Part shown: piece by piece, positions 1 through 10,686 of the stretch
Layout of the letters: every line of letters starts with the position of its first letter
Position numbering within the stretch: the stretch's first letter is position 1
Notes under the pieces: model-generated
Database searches by the model: none
Told to the model about the DNA's origin: nothing
What the model saw: the letters and a program-made list of their open reading frames with translations, nothing else
Made by a program: the position numbers and the translations under genes
Assembly: GCF_000003605.2 (NCBI RefSeq)
Contig: NW_003111022.1
Coordinates: forward strand, 1-27,791
DNA length: 27,791 bases
From: Saccoglossus kowalevskii
Lineage: Eukaryota > Hemichordata > Enteropneusta > Harrimaniidae
Reading direction: 5' to 3'

Positions 1-642
1 TCCACTCGATATACATCCAGATTCCACTAACATGTAGATACAATGCTAGTAATATCTCCTGGTGTAGTCTAGAATCTATGCAATGTTCCACTCGATATAC
101 ACCCAGATTCCACTGACACCTAGATACAATGCTAGTAATATCTCTTGGTGTAGTCTTGAATCAATGCAATGTTCCACTCGATATACATCCAGATTCCACT
201 ATCACCTAGATGCAATGCTAGTAATATCTCCTGGTGTAGTGTGGAATCTATGCAATGTTCCACTCGATATACACCCAGATTCCACTGACACCTAGATACA
301 ATGCTAGTAATATCTCTTGGTGTAGTCTTGAATCTATGCAATGTTCCACTCGATATACATCCAGATTCCACTAACACGTAGATACAATGCTAGTAATATC
401 TCCTGGTGTAGTCTAGAATCTATGCAATGTTCCACTCGATATACACCCAGATTCCACTGACACCTAGATACAATGCTAGTAATATCTCCTGGTGTAGTGT
501 GGAATCTATGCAATGTTCCACTCGATATACACCCAGATTCCACTAACACCTAGATACAATGCTAGTAATATCTCCTGGTGTAGACTAGAATCTATGCAAT
601 GTTCCACTCGATATACATCCAGATTCCACTAACACCAAGATA

Positions 643-1355
643 CAATGCTAGTAATATCTCCTGGTGTAGTGTGGAATCTATGCAATGTTCCACTCGATAT
701 ACACCCAGATTCCACTGACACCTAGATACAATGCTAGTAATATCTCTTGGTGTAGTCTTGAATCTATGCAATGTTCCACTCGATATACATCCAGATTCCA
801 CTAACACCTAGATACAATGCTAGTAATATCTCCTGGTGTAGTGTGGAATCTATGCAATGCTCCACTCGATATACACCCAGATTCCACTAACACCTAGATA
901 CAATGCTAGTAATATCTCCTGGTGTTGACTAGAATCCATGCAATGTTCCACTCGATATACACCCAGATTCCACTGACACCTAGATACAATGCTAGTAATA
1001 TCTCCTGGTGTAGACTAGAATCTATGCAATGTTCCACTTGATATACACCCAGATTCCACTAATACCTAGATACAATACTAGTAATATCCCCTGGTGTAGA
1101 CTAGAATCCATGCAATGTTCCACTCAATATACACCCAGATTCCACTGACACCTAGATACAATGCTAGTAATATCTCCTGGTGTAGACAAGAATCTATGCA
1201 ATGTTCCACTCGACATACACCCAGATTCCACTAACACCTAGATACAATGCTAGTAATATCTCCTGGTGTAGTGTAGAATCTATGCAATGTTCCACTCGAT
1301 ATACACCCAGATTCCACTAACACCTAGATACAATGCTAGTAATATCTCCTGGTGT
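643..1355. repeat. Sat86 higher-order block, copy 1 of 3
   Basis: This roughly 713-bp stretch recurs at about 2970-3682 (shift 2327, about 27 monomers) and, more diverged, at about 6640-7150. The match rests on rare monomer variants in the same order: GCAATGCTCCAC (854), GGTGTTGACTAG (922), CCACTTGATA (1034), AATACTAGTAATATCCCC (about 1073), CCACTCAATA (1120), GTAGACAAG (1184) and CGACATACACC (1212). The boundaries are read by eye and are approximate. Confidence 0.8.
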
Positions 1356-2624
1356 AGACTAGAATCTATGCAATGTTCCACTCGATATACACCCAGATTC
1401 CACTAACACCTAGTAGATACAATGCTAGTAATATCTCCTGGTGTAGTGTGGAATCTATGCAATGTTCCACTCGATATACATCCAGATTCCACTGACACCT
1501 AGATACAATGCTAGTAATATCTCCTGGTGTAGTGTGGAATCTATGCAATGTTCCACTCGATATACACCCAGATTCCACTAACACCTAGATACAATGCTAG
1601 TAATATCTCCTGGTGTAGTCTAGAATCTATGCAATGTTCCACTCGATATACATCCAGATTCCACTAACACCTAGATACAATGCTAATAATATCTCCTGGT
1701 GTAGTCTAGAATCTATGCAATGTTCCACTCGATATACACCCAGATTCCACTAACACCTAGATACAATGCTAGTAATATCTCCTGGTGTAGTGTGGAATCT
1801 ATGCAATGTTCCACTCGATATACACCCAGATTCCACTAACACCTAGATACAATGCTAGTAATATCTCTTGGTGTAGTCTTGAATCTATGCAATGTTCCAC
1901 TCGATATACATCCAGATTCCACTGACACCTAGATACAATGCTAGTAATATCCCCTGGTGTAGACTAGAGTCCATGCAATGTTGCACTCGATATACATCCA
2001 GATTCCACTAACACCTAGATACAATGCTAGTAATATCTCCTGGTGTAGACTAGAATCCATGCAATGTTCCACTCGATATACACCCAGATTCCACTAATAC
2101 CTAGATACAATACTAGTAATATCCCCTGGTGTAGTGTGGAATCTATGCAATGTTCCACTCGATATACACCCAGATTCCACTGACACCTAGATACAATGCT
2201 AGTAATATCTCTTGGTGTAGTCTTGAATCAATGCAATGTTCCACTCGATATACACCCAGATTCCACTAACACCTAGATACAATGCTAGTAATATCTCTTG
2301 GTGTAGTCTTGAATCTATGCAATGTTCCACTCGATATACATCCAGATTCCACTAACACATAGATACAATGCTAGTAATATCTCCTGGTGTAGTGTGGAAT
2401 CTATGCAATGTTCCACTCGATATACACCCAGATTCCACTGACACCTAGATACAATGCTAGTAATATCTCTTGGTGTAGTCTAGAATCTATGCAATGTTCC
2501 ACTCGATATACATCCAGATTCCACTAACACCTAGATACAATGCTAGTAATATCGCCTGGTGTTGTGTGGAATCTATGCAATGTTCCACTCGATATACACC
2601 CAGATTCCACTGACACCTAGATAC

Positions 2625-2671
2625 ACAATTAGTAATATGAAACAGTGTAGTCCAGAATCCAAGCAAGGTTG
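2625..2671. repeat. Highly diverged Sat86 monomer segment
   Basis: Within one monomer this stretch differs from the consensus at about 14 positions without changing its length. For example it reads ATATGAAACAGTGTAG where neighbours read ATATCTCCTGGTGTAG, and AAGCAAGGTTGCACTC where neighbours read ATGCAATGTTCCACTC. The monomers on either side are ordinary. It could be an old monomer that escaped homogenisation, or a conversion tract from another locus. Confidence 0.8.
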
Positions 2672-2969
2672 CACTCGATATACACCCAGATTCCACTAAC
2701 ACCTAGATACAATGCTAGTAATATCTCCTGGTGTAGACTAGAATCTATGCAATGTTCCACTCGATATACACCCAGATTTCACTAACACCTAGATACAATG
2801 CTAGTAATATCTCCTGGTGTAGTCTAGAATCTATGCAATGTTCCACTCGATATACACCCAGATTCCACTGACACCTAGATACAATGCTAGTAATATCTCT
2901 TGGTGTAGTCTTGAATCTATGTAATGTTCCACTCGATATACATCCAGATTCCACTAATACACATAGATA

Positions 2970-3682
2970 CAATGCTAGTAATATCTCCTGGTGTAGTGTG
3001 GAATCTATGCAATGTTCCACTCGATATACACCCAGATTCCACTGACACCTAGATACAATGCTAGTAATATCTCTTGGTGTAGTCTTGAATCTATGCAATG
3101 TTCCACTCGATATACATCCAGATTCCACTAACACCTAGATACAATGCTAGTAATATCTCCTGGTGTAGTGTGGAATCTATGCAATGCTCCACTCGATATA
3201 CACCCAGATTCCACTAACACCTAGATACAATGCTAGTAATATCTCCTGGTGTTGACTAGAATCCATGCAATGTTCCACTCGATATACACCCAGATTCCAC
3301 TGACACCTAGATACAATGCTAGTAATATCTCCTGGTGTAGACTAGAATCTATGCAATGTTCCACTTGATATACACCCAGATTCCACTAATACCTAGATAC
3401 AATACTAGTAATATCCCCTGGTGTAGACTAGAATCCATGCAATGTTCCACTCAATATACACCCAGATTCCACTGACACCTAGATACAATGCTAGTAATAT
3501 CTCCTGGTGTAGACAAGAATCTATGCAATGTTCCACTCGACATACACCCAGATTCCACTAACACCTAGATACAATGCTAGTAATATCTCCTGGTGTAGTG
3601 TAGAATCTATGCAATGTTCCACTCGATATACACCCAGATTCCACTAACACCTAGATACAATGCTAGTAATATCTCCTGGTGT
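2970..3682. repeat. Sat86 higher-order block, copy 2 of 3
   Basis: This block carries the same ordered rare variants as 643-1355, at 3181, 3249, 3361, about 3400, 3447, 3511 and 3539. It seems essentially identical to that block until the two diverge near 3680. A second duplicated segment, about 1741-2090 against about 4065-4412, lies at nearly the same shift (2324). The duplicated region may therefore once have been longer and later been interrupted. Confidence 0.8.
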
Positions 3683-3720
3683 AGTGTGGAATCTATGCAA
3701 TGTTCCACTCGATATACACC
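3678..3720. repeat. Representative Sat86 A/B dyad (potential cruciform)
   Basis: At the junction of an A-type and a B-type monomer the + strand can fold on itself. The outer arms are GGTGTA (3678-3683) and TACACC (3715-3720). The inner arms are GTGGAA (3686-3691) and TTCCAC (3703-3708), around an 11-base loop. At the reverse B-to-A junction both arm pairs are broken, by GTCTTGAA on one side and TACATCC on the other. The dyad therefore occurs once per 172-bp dimer wherever strict alternation holds. Only one of many instances is listed. Confidence 0.75.
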
Positions 3721-6639
3721 CAGATTCCACTGACACCTAGATACAATGCTAGTAATATCTCTTGGTGTAGTCTTGAATCTATGCAATGTTCCACTCGATA
3801 TACATCCAGATTCCACTAACACCTAGATACAATGCTAGTAATATCTCCTGGTGTAGTGTGGAATCTATGCAATGTTCCACTCGATATACACCCAGATTCC
3901 ACTGACACCTAGATACAATGCTAGTAATATCTCTTGGTGTAGTCTTGAATCAATGCAATGTTCCACTCGATATACACCCAGATTCCACTAACACCTAGAT
4001 ACAATGCTAGTAATATCTCCTGGTGTAGTCTAGAATCTATGCAATGTTCCACTCGATATACACCCAGATTCCACTAACACCTAGATACAATGCTAGTAAT
4101 ATCTCCTGGTGTAGTGTGGAATCTATGCAATGTTCCACTCGATATACACCCAGATTCCACTAACACCTAGATACAATGCTAGTAATATCTCTTGGTGTAG
4201 TCTTGAATCTATGCAATGTTCCACTCGATATACATCCAGATTCCACTGACACCTAGATACAATGCTAGTAATATCCCCTGGTGTAGACTAGAGTCCATGC
4301 AATGTTGCACTCGATATACATCCAGATTCCACTAACACCTAGATACAATGCTAGTAATATCTCCTGTGTAGACTAGAATCCATGCAATGTTCCACTCGAT
4401 ATACACCCAGATTCCACTAATACCTAGATACAATGCTAGTAATATCTCTTGGGTGTAGTCTTGAATCTATGCAATGTTTCCACTCGATATACATCCAGAT
4501 TCCACTAACACCTAGATACAATGCTAGTAATATCTCCTGGTGTAGTGTGGAAATCTTATGCAATGTTCCACTCGATATACACCCAGATTCCACTGACACC
4601 TAGATACAATGCTAGTAATATCTCTTGGTGTAGTCTTGAATATATGTAATGTTCCACTCGATATACATCCAGATTCCACTAACACCTAGATACAATGCTA
4701 GTAATATCTCCTGGTGTAGTGTGGAATCTATGCAATGTTCCACTCGATATACACCCAGATTCCACTAACACCTAGATACAATGCTAGTAATATCTCCTGG
4801 TGTTGACTAGAATCCATGCAATGTTCCACTCGATATACACCCAGATTCCACTGACACCTAGATACAATGCTAGTAATATCTCCTGGTGTAGTGTGGAATC
4901 TATGCAATGTTCCACTCGATATACACCCAGATTCCACTAACATCTAGATACAATGCTAGTAATATCTCGTGGTGTAGTGTGGAATCTATGCAATGTTCCA
5001 CTCGATATACATCCAGATTCCACTAACACCTAGATACAATGCTAGTAATATCTCCTGGTGTAGTGTGGAATCTATGCAATGTTCCACTCGATATACACCC
5101 AGATTCCACGGACACCTAGATACAATGCTAGTAATATCTCCTGGTGTAGTCTAGAATCTATGCAATGTTCCACTCGATATACACCCAGATTCCACTGACA
5201 CCTAGATACAATGCTAGTAATATCTCTTGGTGTAGTCTTGAATCAATGCAATGTTCCACTCGATATACACCCAGATTCCACTAACACCTAGATACAATGC
5301 TAGTAATATCTCTTGGTGTAGTCTTGAATCTATGCAATGTTCCACTCGATATACATCCAGATTCCACTAACACATAGATACAATGCTAGTAATATCTCCT
5401 GGTGTAGTGTGGAATCTATGCAATGTTCCACTCGATATACACCCAGATTCCACTGACACCTAGATACAATGCTAGTAATATCTCTTGGTGTAGTCTAGAA
5501 TCTATGCAATGTTCCACTCGATATACATCCAGATTCCACTAACACCTAGATACAATGCTAGTAATATCTCCTGGTGTAGTGTGGAATCTATGCAATGTTC
5601 CACTCGATATACACCCAGATTCCACTGACACCTAGATACAATGCTAGTAATATCTCTTGGTGTAGTCTAGAATCTATGCAATGTTCCACTCGATATACAT
5701 CCAGATTCCACTAACACCTAGATACAATGCTAGTAATATCGCCTGGTGTTGTGTGGAATCTATGCAATGTTCCACTCGATATACACCCAGATTCCACTGA
5801 CACCTAGATACAATGCTAGTAATATCTCTTGGTGTAGTCTTGAATCTATGCAATGTTCCACTCGATATACATCCAGATTCCACTAACACCTAGATACAAT
5901 GCTAGTAATATCTCCTGGTGTAGTGTGGAATCTATGCAATGTTCCACTCGATATACACCCAGATTCCACTGACACCTAGATACAATGCTAGTAATATCTC
6001 TTGGTGTAGTCTTGAATCTATGTAATGTTCCACTCGATATACATCCAGATTCCACTAACACCTAGATACAATGCTAGTAATATCTCCTGGTGTAGTGTGG
6101 AATCTATGCAATGTTCCACTCGATATACACCCAGATTCCACTAACACCTAGATACAATGCTAGTAATATCTCCTGGTGTTGACTAGAATCCATGCAATGT
6201 TCCACTCGATATACATCCAGATTCCACTAACACCTAGATACAATGCTAGTAATATCTCCTGGTGTAGTGTGGAATCTATGCAATGTTCCACTCGATATAC
6301 ACCCAGATTCCATGGACACCTAGATACAATGCTAGTAATATCTCCTGGTGTAGTGTGGAATCTATGCAATGTTCCACTCGATATACACCCAGATTCCACT
6401 AACACCTAGATATTATGCTAGTAATATCTCCTGGTGTAGACTAGAATCTATGCAATGTTCCACTCGATATACATCCAGATTCCACTAACACCAAGATACA
6501 ATGCTAGTAATATCTCCTGTTGTAGTGTGGAATCTATGCAATGTTCCACTCGATATACACCCAGATTCCACTGACACCTAGATACAATGCTAGTAATATC
6601 TCTTGGTGTAGTCTTGAATCTATGCAATGTTCCACTCGA

Positions 6640-7150
6640 TATACATCCAGATTCCACTAACACCTAGATACAATGCTAGTAATATCTCCTGGTGTAGTGT
6701 GGAATCTATGCAATGTTCCACTCGATATACACCCAGATTCAACTAACACCTAGATACAATGCTAGTAATATCTCCTGGTGTTGACTAGAATCCATGCAAT
6801 GTTCCACTCGATATACACCCAGATTCCACTGACACCTAGATACAATGCTAGTAATATCTCCTGGTGTAGACTAGAATCTATGCAATGTTCCACTTGATAT
6901 ACACTCAGATTCCACTAATACCTAGATACAATACTAGTAATATCCCCTGGTGTAGACTAGAATCCATGCAATGTTCCACTCAATATACACCCAGATTCCA
7001 CTGACACCTAGATACAATGCTAGTAATATCTCCTGGTGTAGACGAGAATCTATGCAATGTTCCACTCGATATACACCCAGATTCCACTAACACCTAGATA
7101 CAATGCTAGTAATATCTCCAGGTGTAGTGTAGAATCTATGCAATGTTCCA
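6640..7150. repeat. Sat86 higher-order block, diverged copy 3
   Basis: The marker order seen in the two earlier blocks recurs here: GGTGTTGACTAG near 6776, CACTTGATA at 6891, AATACTAGTAATATCCCC near 6932, CACTCAATA near 6978. The next marker reads GTAGACGAG near 7039 instead of GTAGACAAG. Small differences such as CACTCAG for CACCCAG near 6903 show that this copy is older or has been partly converted. Confidence 0.65.
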
Positions 7151-9349
7151 CTCGATATACACCCAGATTCCACTAACACCTAGATACAATGCTAGTAATA
7201 TCTCCTGGTGTAGACTAGAATCTATGCAATGTTCCACTCGATATACACCCAGATTCCACTAACACCTAGATACAATGCTAGTAATATCTCCTGGTGTAGT
7301 CTAGAATCTATGCAATGTTCCACTCGATATACACCCAGATTCCACTAACACCTAGATACAATGCTAGTAATATCTCCTGGTGTAGTCTAGAATCTATGCA
7401 ATGTTCCACTCGATATACACCCAGATTCCACTGACACCTAGATACAATGCTAGTAATATCTCTTGGTGTAGTCTTGAATCTATGTAATGTTCCACTCGAT
7501 ATACATCCAGATTCCACTAATACCTAGATACAATGCTAGTAATATCGCCTGGTGTTGTGTGGAATCTATGCAATGTTCCACTCGATATACACCCAGATTC
7601 CACTAACACCTAGATACAATGCTAATAATATCTCCTGGTGTAGACTAGAATCTATGCAATGTTCCACTCGATATACACCCAGATTCCACTAACACCTAGA
7701 TACAATGCTAGTAATATCTCCTGGTGTTGTGTGGAATCTATGAAATGTTCCACTCGATATACACCCAGATTCCACTAACAAATAGATACAATGCTAGTAA
7801 TATCTCCTGGTGTAGTCTAGAATCTATGCAATGTTCCACTCGATATACACCCAGATTCCACTAACACCTAGATACAATGCTAGTAATATCTCCTGGTGTA
7901 GTGTGGAATCTATGCAATGTTCCACTCGATATACACCCAGATTCCACTAACACCTAGATACAATGCTAGTAATATCCCCTGGTGTAGACTAGAGTCCATG
8001 CAATGTTGCACTCGATATACATCCAGATTCCACTAACACGTAGATACAATGCTAGTAATATCTCCTGGTGTAGTGTGGAATCTATGCAATGTTCCACTCG
8101 ATATACACCCAGATTCCACTGACACCTAGATACAATGCTAGTAATATCTTTTGGTGTAGTCTTGAATCAATGCAATGTTCCACTCGATATACATCCAGAT
8201 TCCACTAACACCTAGATGCAATGCTAGTAATATCTCCTGGTGTAGTGTGGAATCTATGCAATGTTCCACTTGATATACACCCAGATTCCACTGACACCTA
8301 GATACAATGCTAGTAATATCTCTTGGTGTAGTCTTGAATCTATGCAATGTTCCACTCGATATACATCCAGATTCCACTAACACGTAGATACAATGCTAGT
8401 AATATCTCCTGGTGTAGTCAAGAATCTATGCAATGTTCCACTCGATATACACCCAGATTCCACTGACACCTAGATACAATGCTAGTAATATCTCCTGGTG
8501 TAGTGTGGAATCTATGCAATGTTCCACTCGATATACACCCAGATTCCACTAACACCTAGATACAATGCTAGTAATATCTCCTGGTGTAGACTAGAATCCA
8601 TGCAATGTTCCACTCGATATACACCCAGATTCCACTAATACCTAGATACAATACTAGTAATATCCCCTGGTGTAGACTAGAATCCATGCAATGTTCCACT
8701 CGATATACACCCAGATTCCACTAACACCTAGATACAATGCTAGTAATATCTCCTGGTGTAGACTAGAATCTATGCAATGTTCCACTCGATATACACCCAG
8801 ATTTCACTAACACCTAGATACAATGCTAGTAATATCTCCTGGTGTAGTCTAGAATCTATGCAATGTTCCACTCGATATACACCCAGATTCCACTGACACC
8901 TAGATACAATGCTAGTAATATCTCTTGGTGTAGTCTTGAATCTATGTAATGTTCCACTCGATATACATCCAGATTCCACTAATACCTAGATACAATGCTA
9001 GTAATATCTCCTGGTGTAGTGTGGAATCTATGCAATGTTCCACTCGATATACACCCAGATTCCACTAACACCTAGATACAATGCTAGTAATATCTCCTGG
9101 TGTAGTCTAGAATCTATGCAATGTTCCACTCGATATACACCCAGATTCCACTAACACCTAGATACAATGCTAGTAATATCTCTTGGTGTAGTCTTGAATC
9201 TATGCAATGTTCCACTCGATATACATCCAGATTCCACTAACACCTAGATACAATGCTAGTAATATCTCCTGGTGTAGTGTGGAATCTATGCAATGTTCCA
9301 CTCGATATACACCCAGATTCCACTGACACCTAGATACAATGCTAGTAAT

Positions 9350-9355
9350 ATCTCT
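9350..9355. repeat. Left target-site duplication of element I copy 1 (ATCTCT)
   Basis: ATCTCT directly precedes the terminal CAGTG and is repeated directly after the element at 10687-10692. Without the element and one ATCTCT, the surrounding Sat86 monomer reads through normally (AATATCTCTTGGTG). This is direct evidence of transposon insertion into a pre-existing monomer. Six bases is shorter than the eight usual for hAT elements. Confidence 0.8.
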
Positions 9356-10686
9356 CAGTGTTCTCCACAATCCAAATTAGCTGGTGGGCGGCCTAATTAG
9401 CATAAATTTGCATATCAATTTGCATATCATTTACATACAGCATTCTCGCATTTATGACATGAACTGCAATACACACTAAGTTATTTACTATTCTCTTTTT
9501 AATTTAATTTTAATAATTGGAACATGTTACAATTTTTTGAAGTACAAACAGATTGGTCACTATCAATATTTACGAAATGCAAAAAGTTTGAAATCGGTGA
9601 TTTATGCGTTCGCAAATTATTCTGCGTTCATGAAATGCAATTCGAGTAACCAAGAGCAAGTACAAAACATAATTGAGTTATAATGTAGAAAATATACGAG
9701 ATGATTTGCCCACGAAGCCAAAACAGACAATTTGTCAAAACAAAATCCATAACATTTTTATTTGTGGCATCAGTACTCACCCGTGCCGACGGACGGTAAG
9801 ATGCATTTACGCATGTACGACCACGATACGTTGCGTTTTCACACATTGTTTTTGAATTCAAGAAAAAAATGCTAGCAATCGGCAAAATAAAAGAATCTGA
9901 TATGTTCTCGAAAGATTAGACATAAAAAAATAGATAAATTGAAAAAAGTACGTGGAAAAGATAACTAAAATATTATTCAATTACAAATACTCGCGGTAAA
10001 CTAATCCAGCAGCCATGTTTGATGTTTATTACCGCTTTCCGAATTCAGTACACGAACACCCAGAATGCGCTGTTCCCCTATGCAACTTAGATACTAAATC
10101 GTTACAGCGCCAACAGCGGTGGGTAGCAGACGGTCGTTGAATGAGGTAGGCCAAAAGGTCATCAGTTTGCCTTCTCCATGCTGTTTTCACAATGAAAATC
10201 GAGCGAACGTTGTAAATACGGCTAGAATTTAAATTTTTGTTCGAGTTTACATGCAATCTGCTAATATATTTGTTTATTTTCTGTGCACATACATTTCGTT
10301 CGTATTTACTTCTTTCTTTCGTGATCGGAAGACGATTATTAAAAATACAGCTGTAAATTGAAACCACTGTAGTTGCGTATCGTGAGCAATAAGTGGCAAC
10401 AATGTCGGGCGACAATGAATTCAAGCGATTGACACATTGCCATGAATACACTTGATAACTGCTTGCAGACTTCCAATGGACATTGTTTATGTTTGGACTG
10501 TTGAAACAATAGCAAAATAAAGGGTTGGGCAACTACTCTTTTGTTTAGGCTTGGGAAGAACAATGCAAGCTTTTTACAAATAATTTCAGCTGGATGTACG
10601 TTGGTGTGCGGGTGTTGAGAGTTACTGGGCGGCCGTAAAACTTGATGGGCGGGCCGCCCGCCTAAAACCCTTTGTGGAGAACACTG
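9356..10686 (+). mobile_element. Non-autonomous hAT-like DNA transposon, family I copy 1
   Basis: This 1331-bp element interrupts Sat86. Its perfect 15-bp terminal inverted repeats are CAGTGTTCTCCACAA (9356-9370) and its complement at 10672-10686. ATCTCT target duplications flank it. The CAG.G terminal pattern is typical of the hAT superfamily, but the 6-bp duplication is not the usual 8, so the superfamily call is an inference. GGGCG-type motifs lie 30 bases from the 5' end (9386) and 80, 59 and 39 bases from the 3' end (10606, degenerate; 10627; 10647). The last one forms the palindrome GGGCGG-G-CCGCCC (10647-10659). No transposase is encoded. A 504-bp minus-strand frame (10029-10532) starts at TTG and resembles no protein I know. 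Copy 2 is about 98.7% identical by eye count. Orientation is arbitrary. Confidence 0.88.
9406..9425 (+). promoter_or_regulatory. Two octamer-like motifs in element I
   Basis: ATTTGCAT, the complement of the POU-factor octamer ATGCAAAT, occurs at 9406-9413 and again at 9418-9425, 12 bases apart. Both are intact in copy 2 (13495-13502 and 13507-13514). AATTAGC occurs twice just upstream (9375 and 9395), 20 bases apart around the GGGCGG motif. Function is unproven, and in AT-rich DNA such matches can be fortuitous. Confidence 0.3.

Larger units (their letters stand above)
1..9355. repeat. Sat86 satellite array, left block (86-bp monomer)
   Basis: This is a head-to-tail tandem array of an 86-bp, AT-rich monomer, about 109 copies. 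Successive TCCACTCGATATACA blocks start at 1, 87 and 173, which gives the period directly. The array is already running at base 1, so its left end is outside the window. Monomers differ at a few recurrent sites: CATCC or CACCC, TAACACC or TGACACC, TCTCC or TCTCT, and GTGTGG, GTCTTG, GTCTAG or GACTAG. In many stretches two types alternate and form a 172-bp A/B dimer. Larger duplicated blocks are also visible. Minus-strand open frames of about 70 codons recur through the array. They begin at GTG, and since 86 is not a multiple of 3 they pass through all three frames and stop, so they are not genes. Confidence 0.97.

Noticed and set aside
132-8979. Repeated minus-strand open frames of about 70 codons (VESGCISSGTLHRF...) across Sat86
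   Set aside because: They start at GTG and repeat with the satellite. The 86-bp period shifts the frame each monomer, so every frame hits a stop within 258 bp. There is no ATG, no known domain and no sign of coding constraint.
10394-10420. Small palindrome TGTCG-GG-CGACA inside element I
   Set aside because: Ten paired bases in a 1.3-kb element are within chance expectation and nothing around it suggests a role.
10029-10532. A 167-codon minus-strand frame in element I, also open in copy 2 (14122-14625)
   Set aside because: It starts at TTG, I recognise no domain, and most of the few differences between the copies change the amino acid. Openness in both copies is explained by their 98-99% identity.
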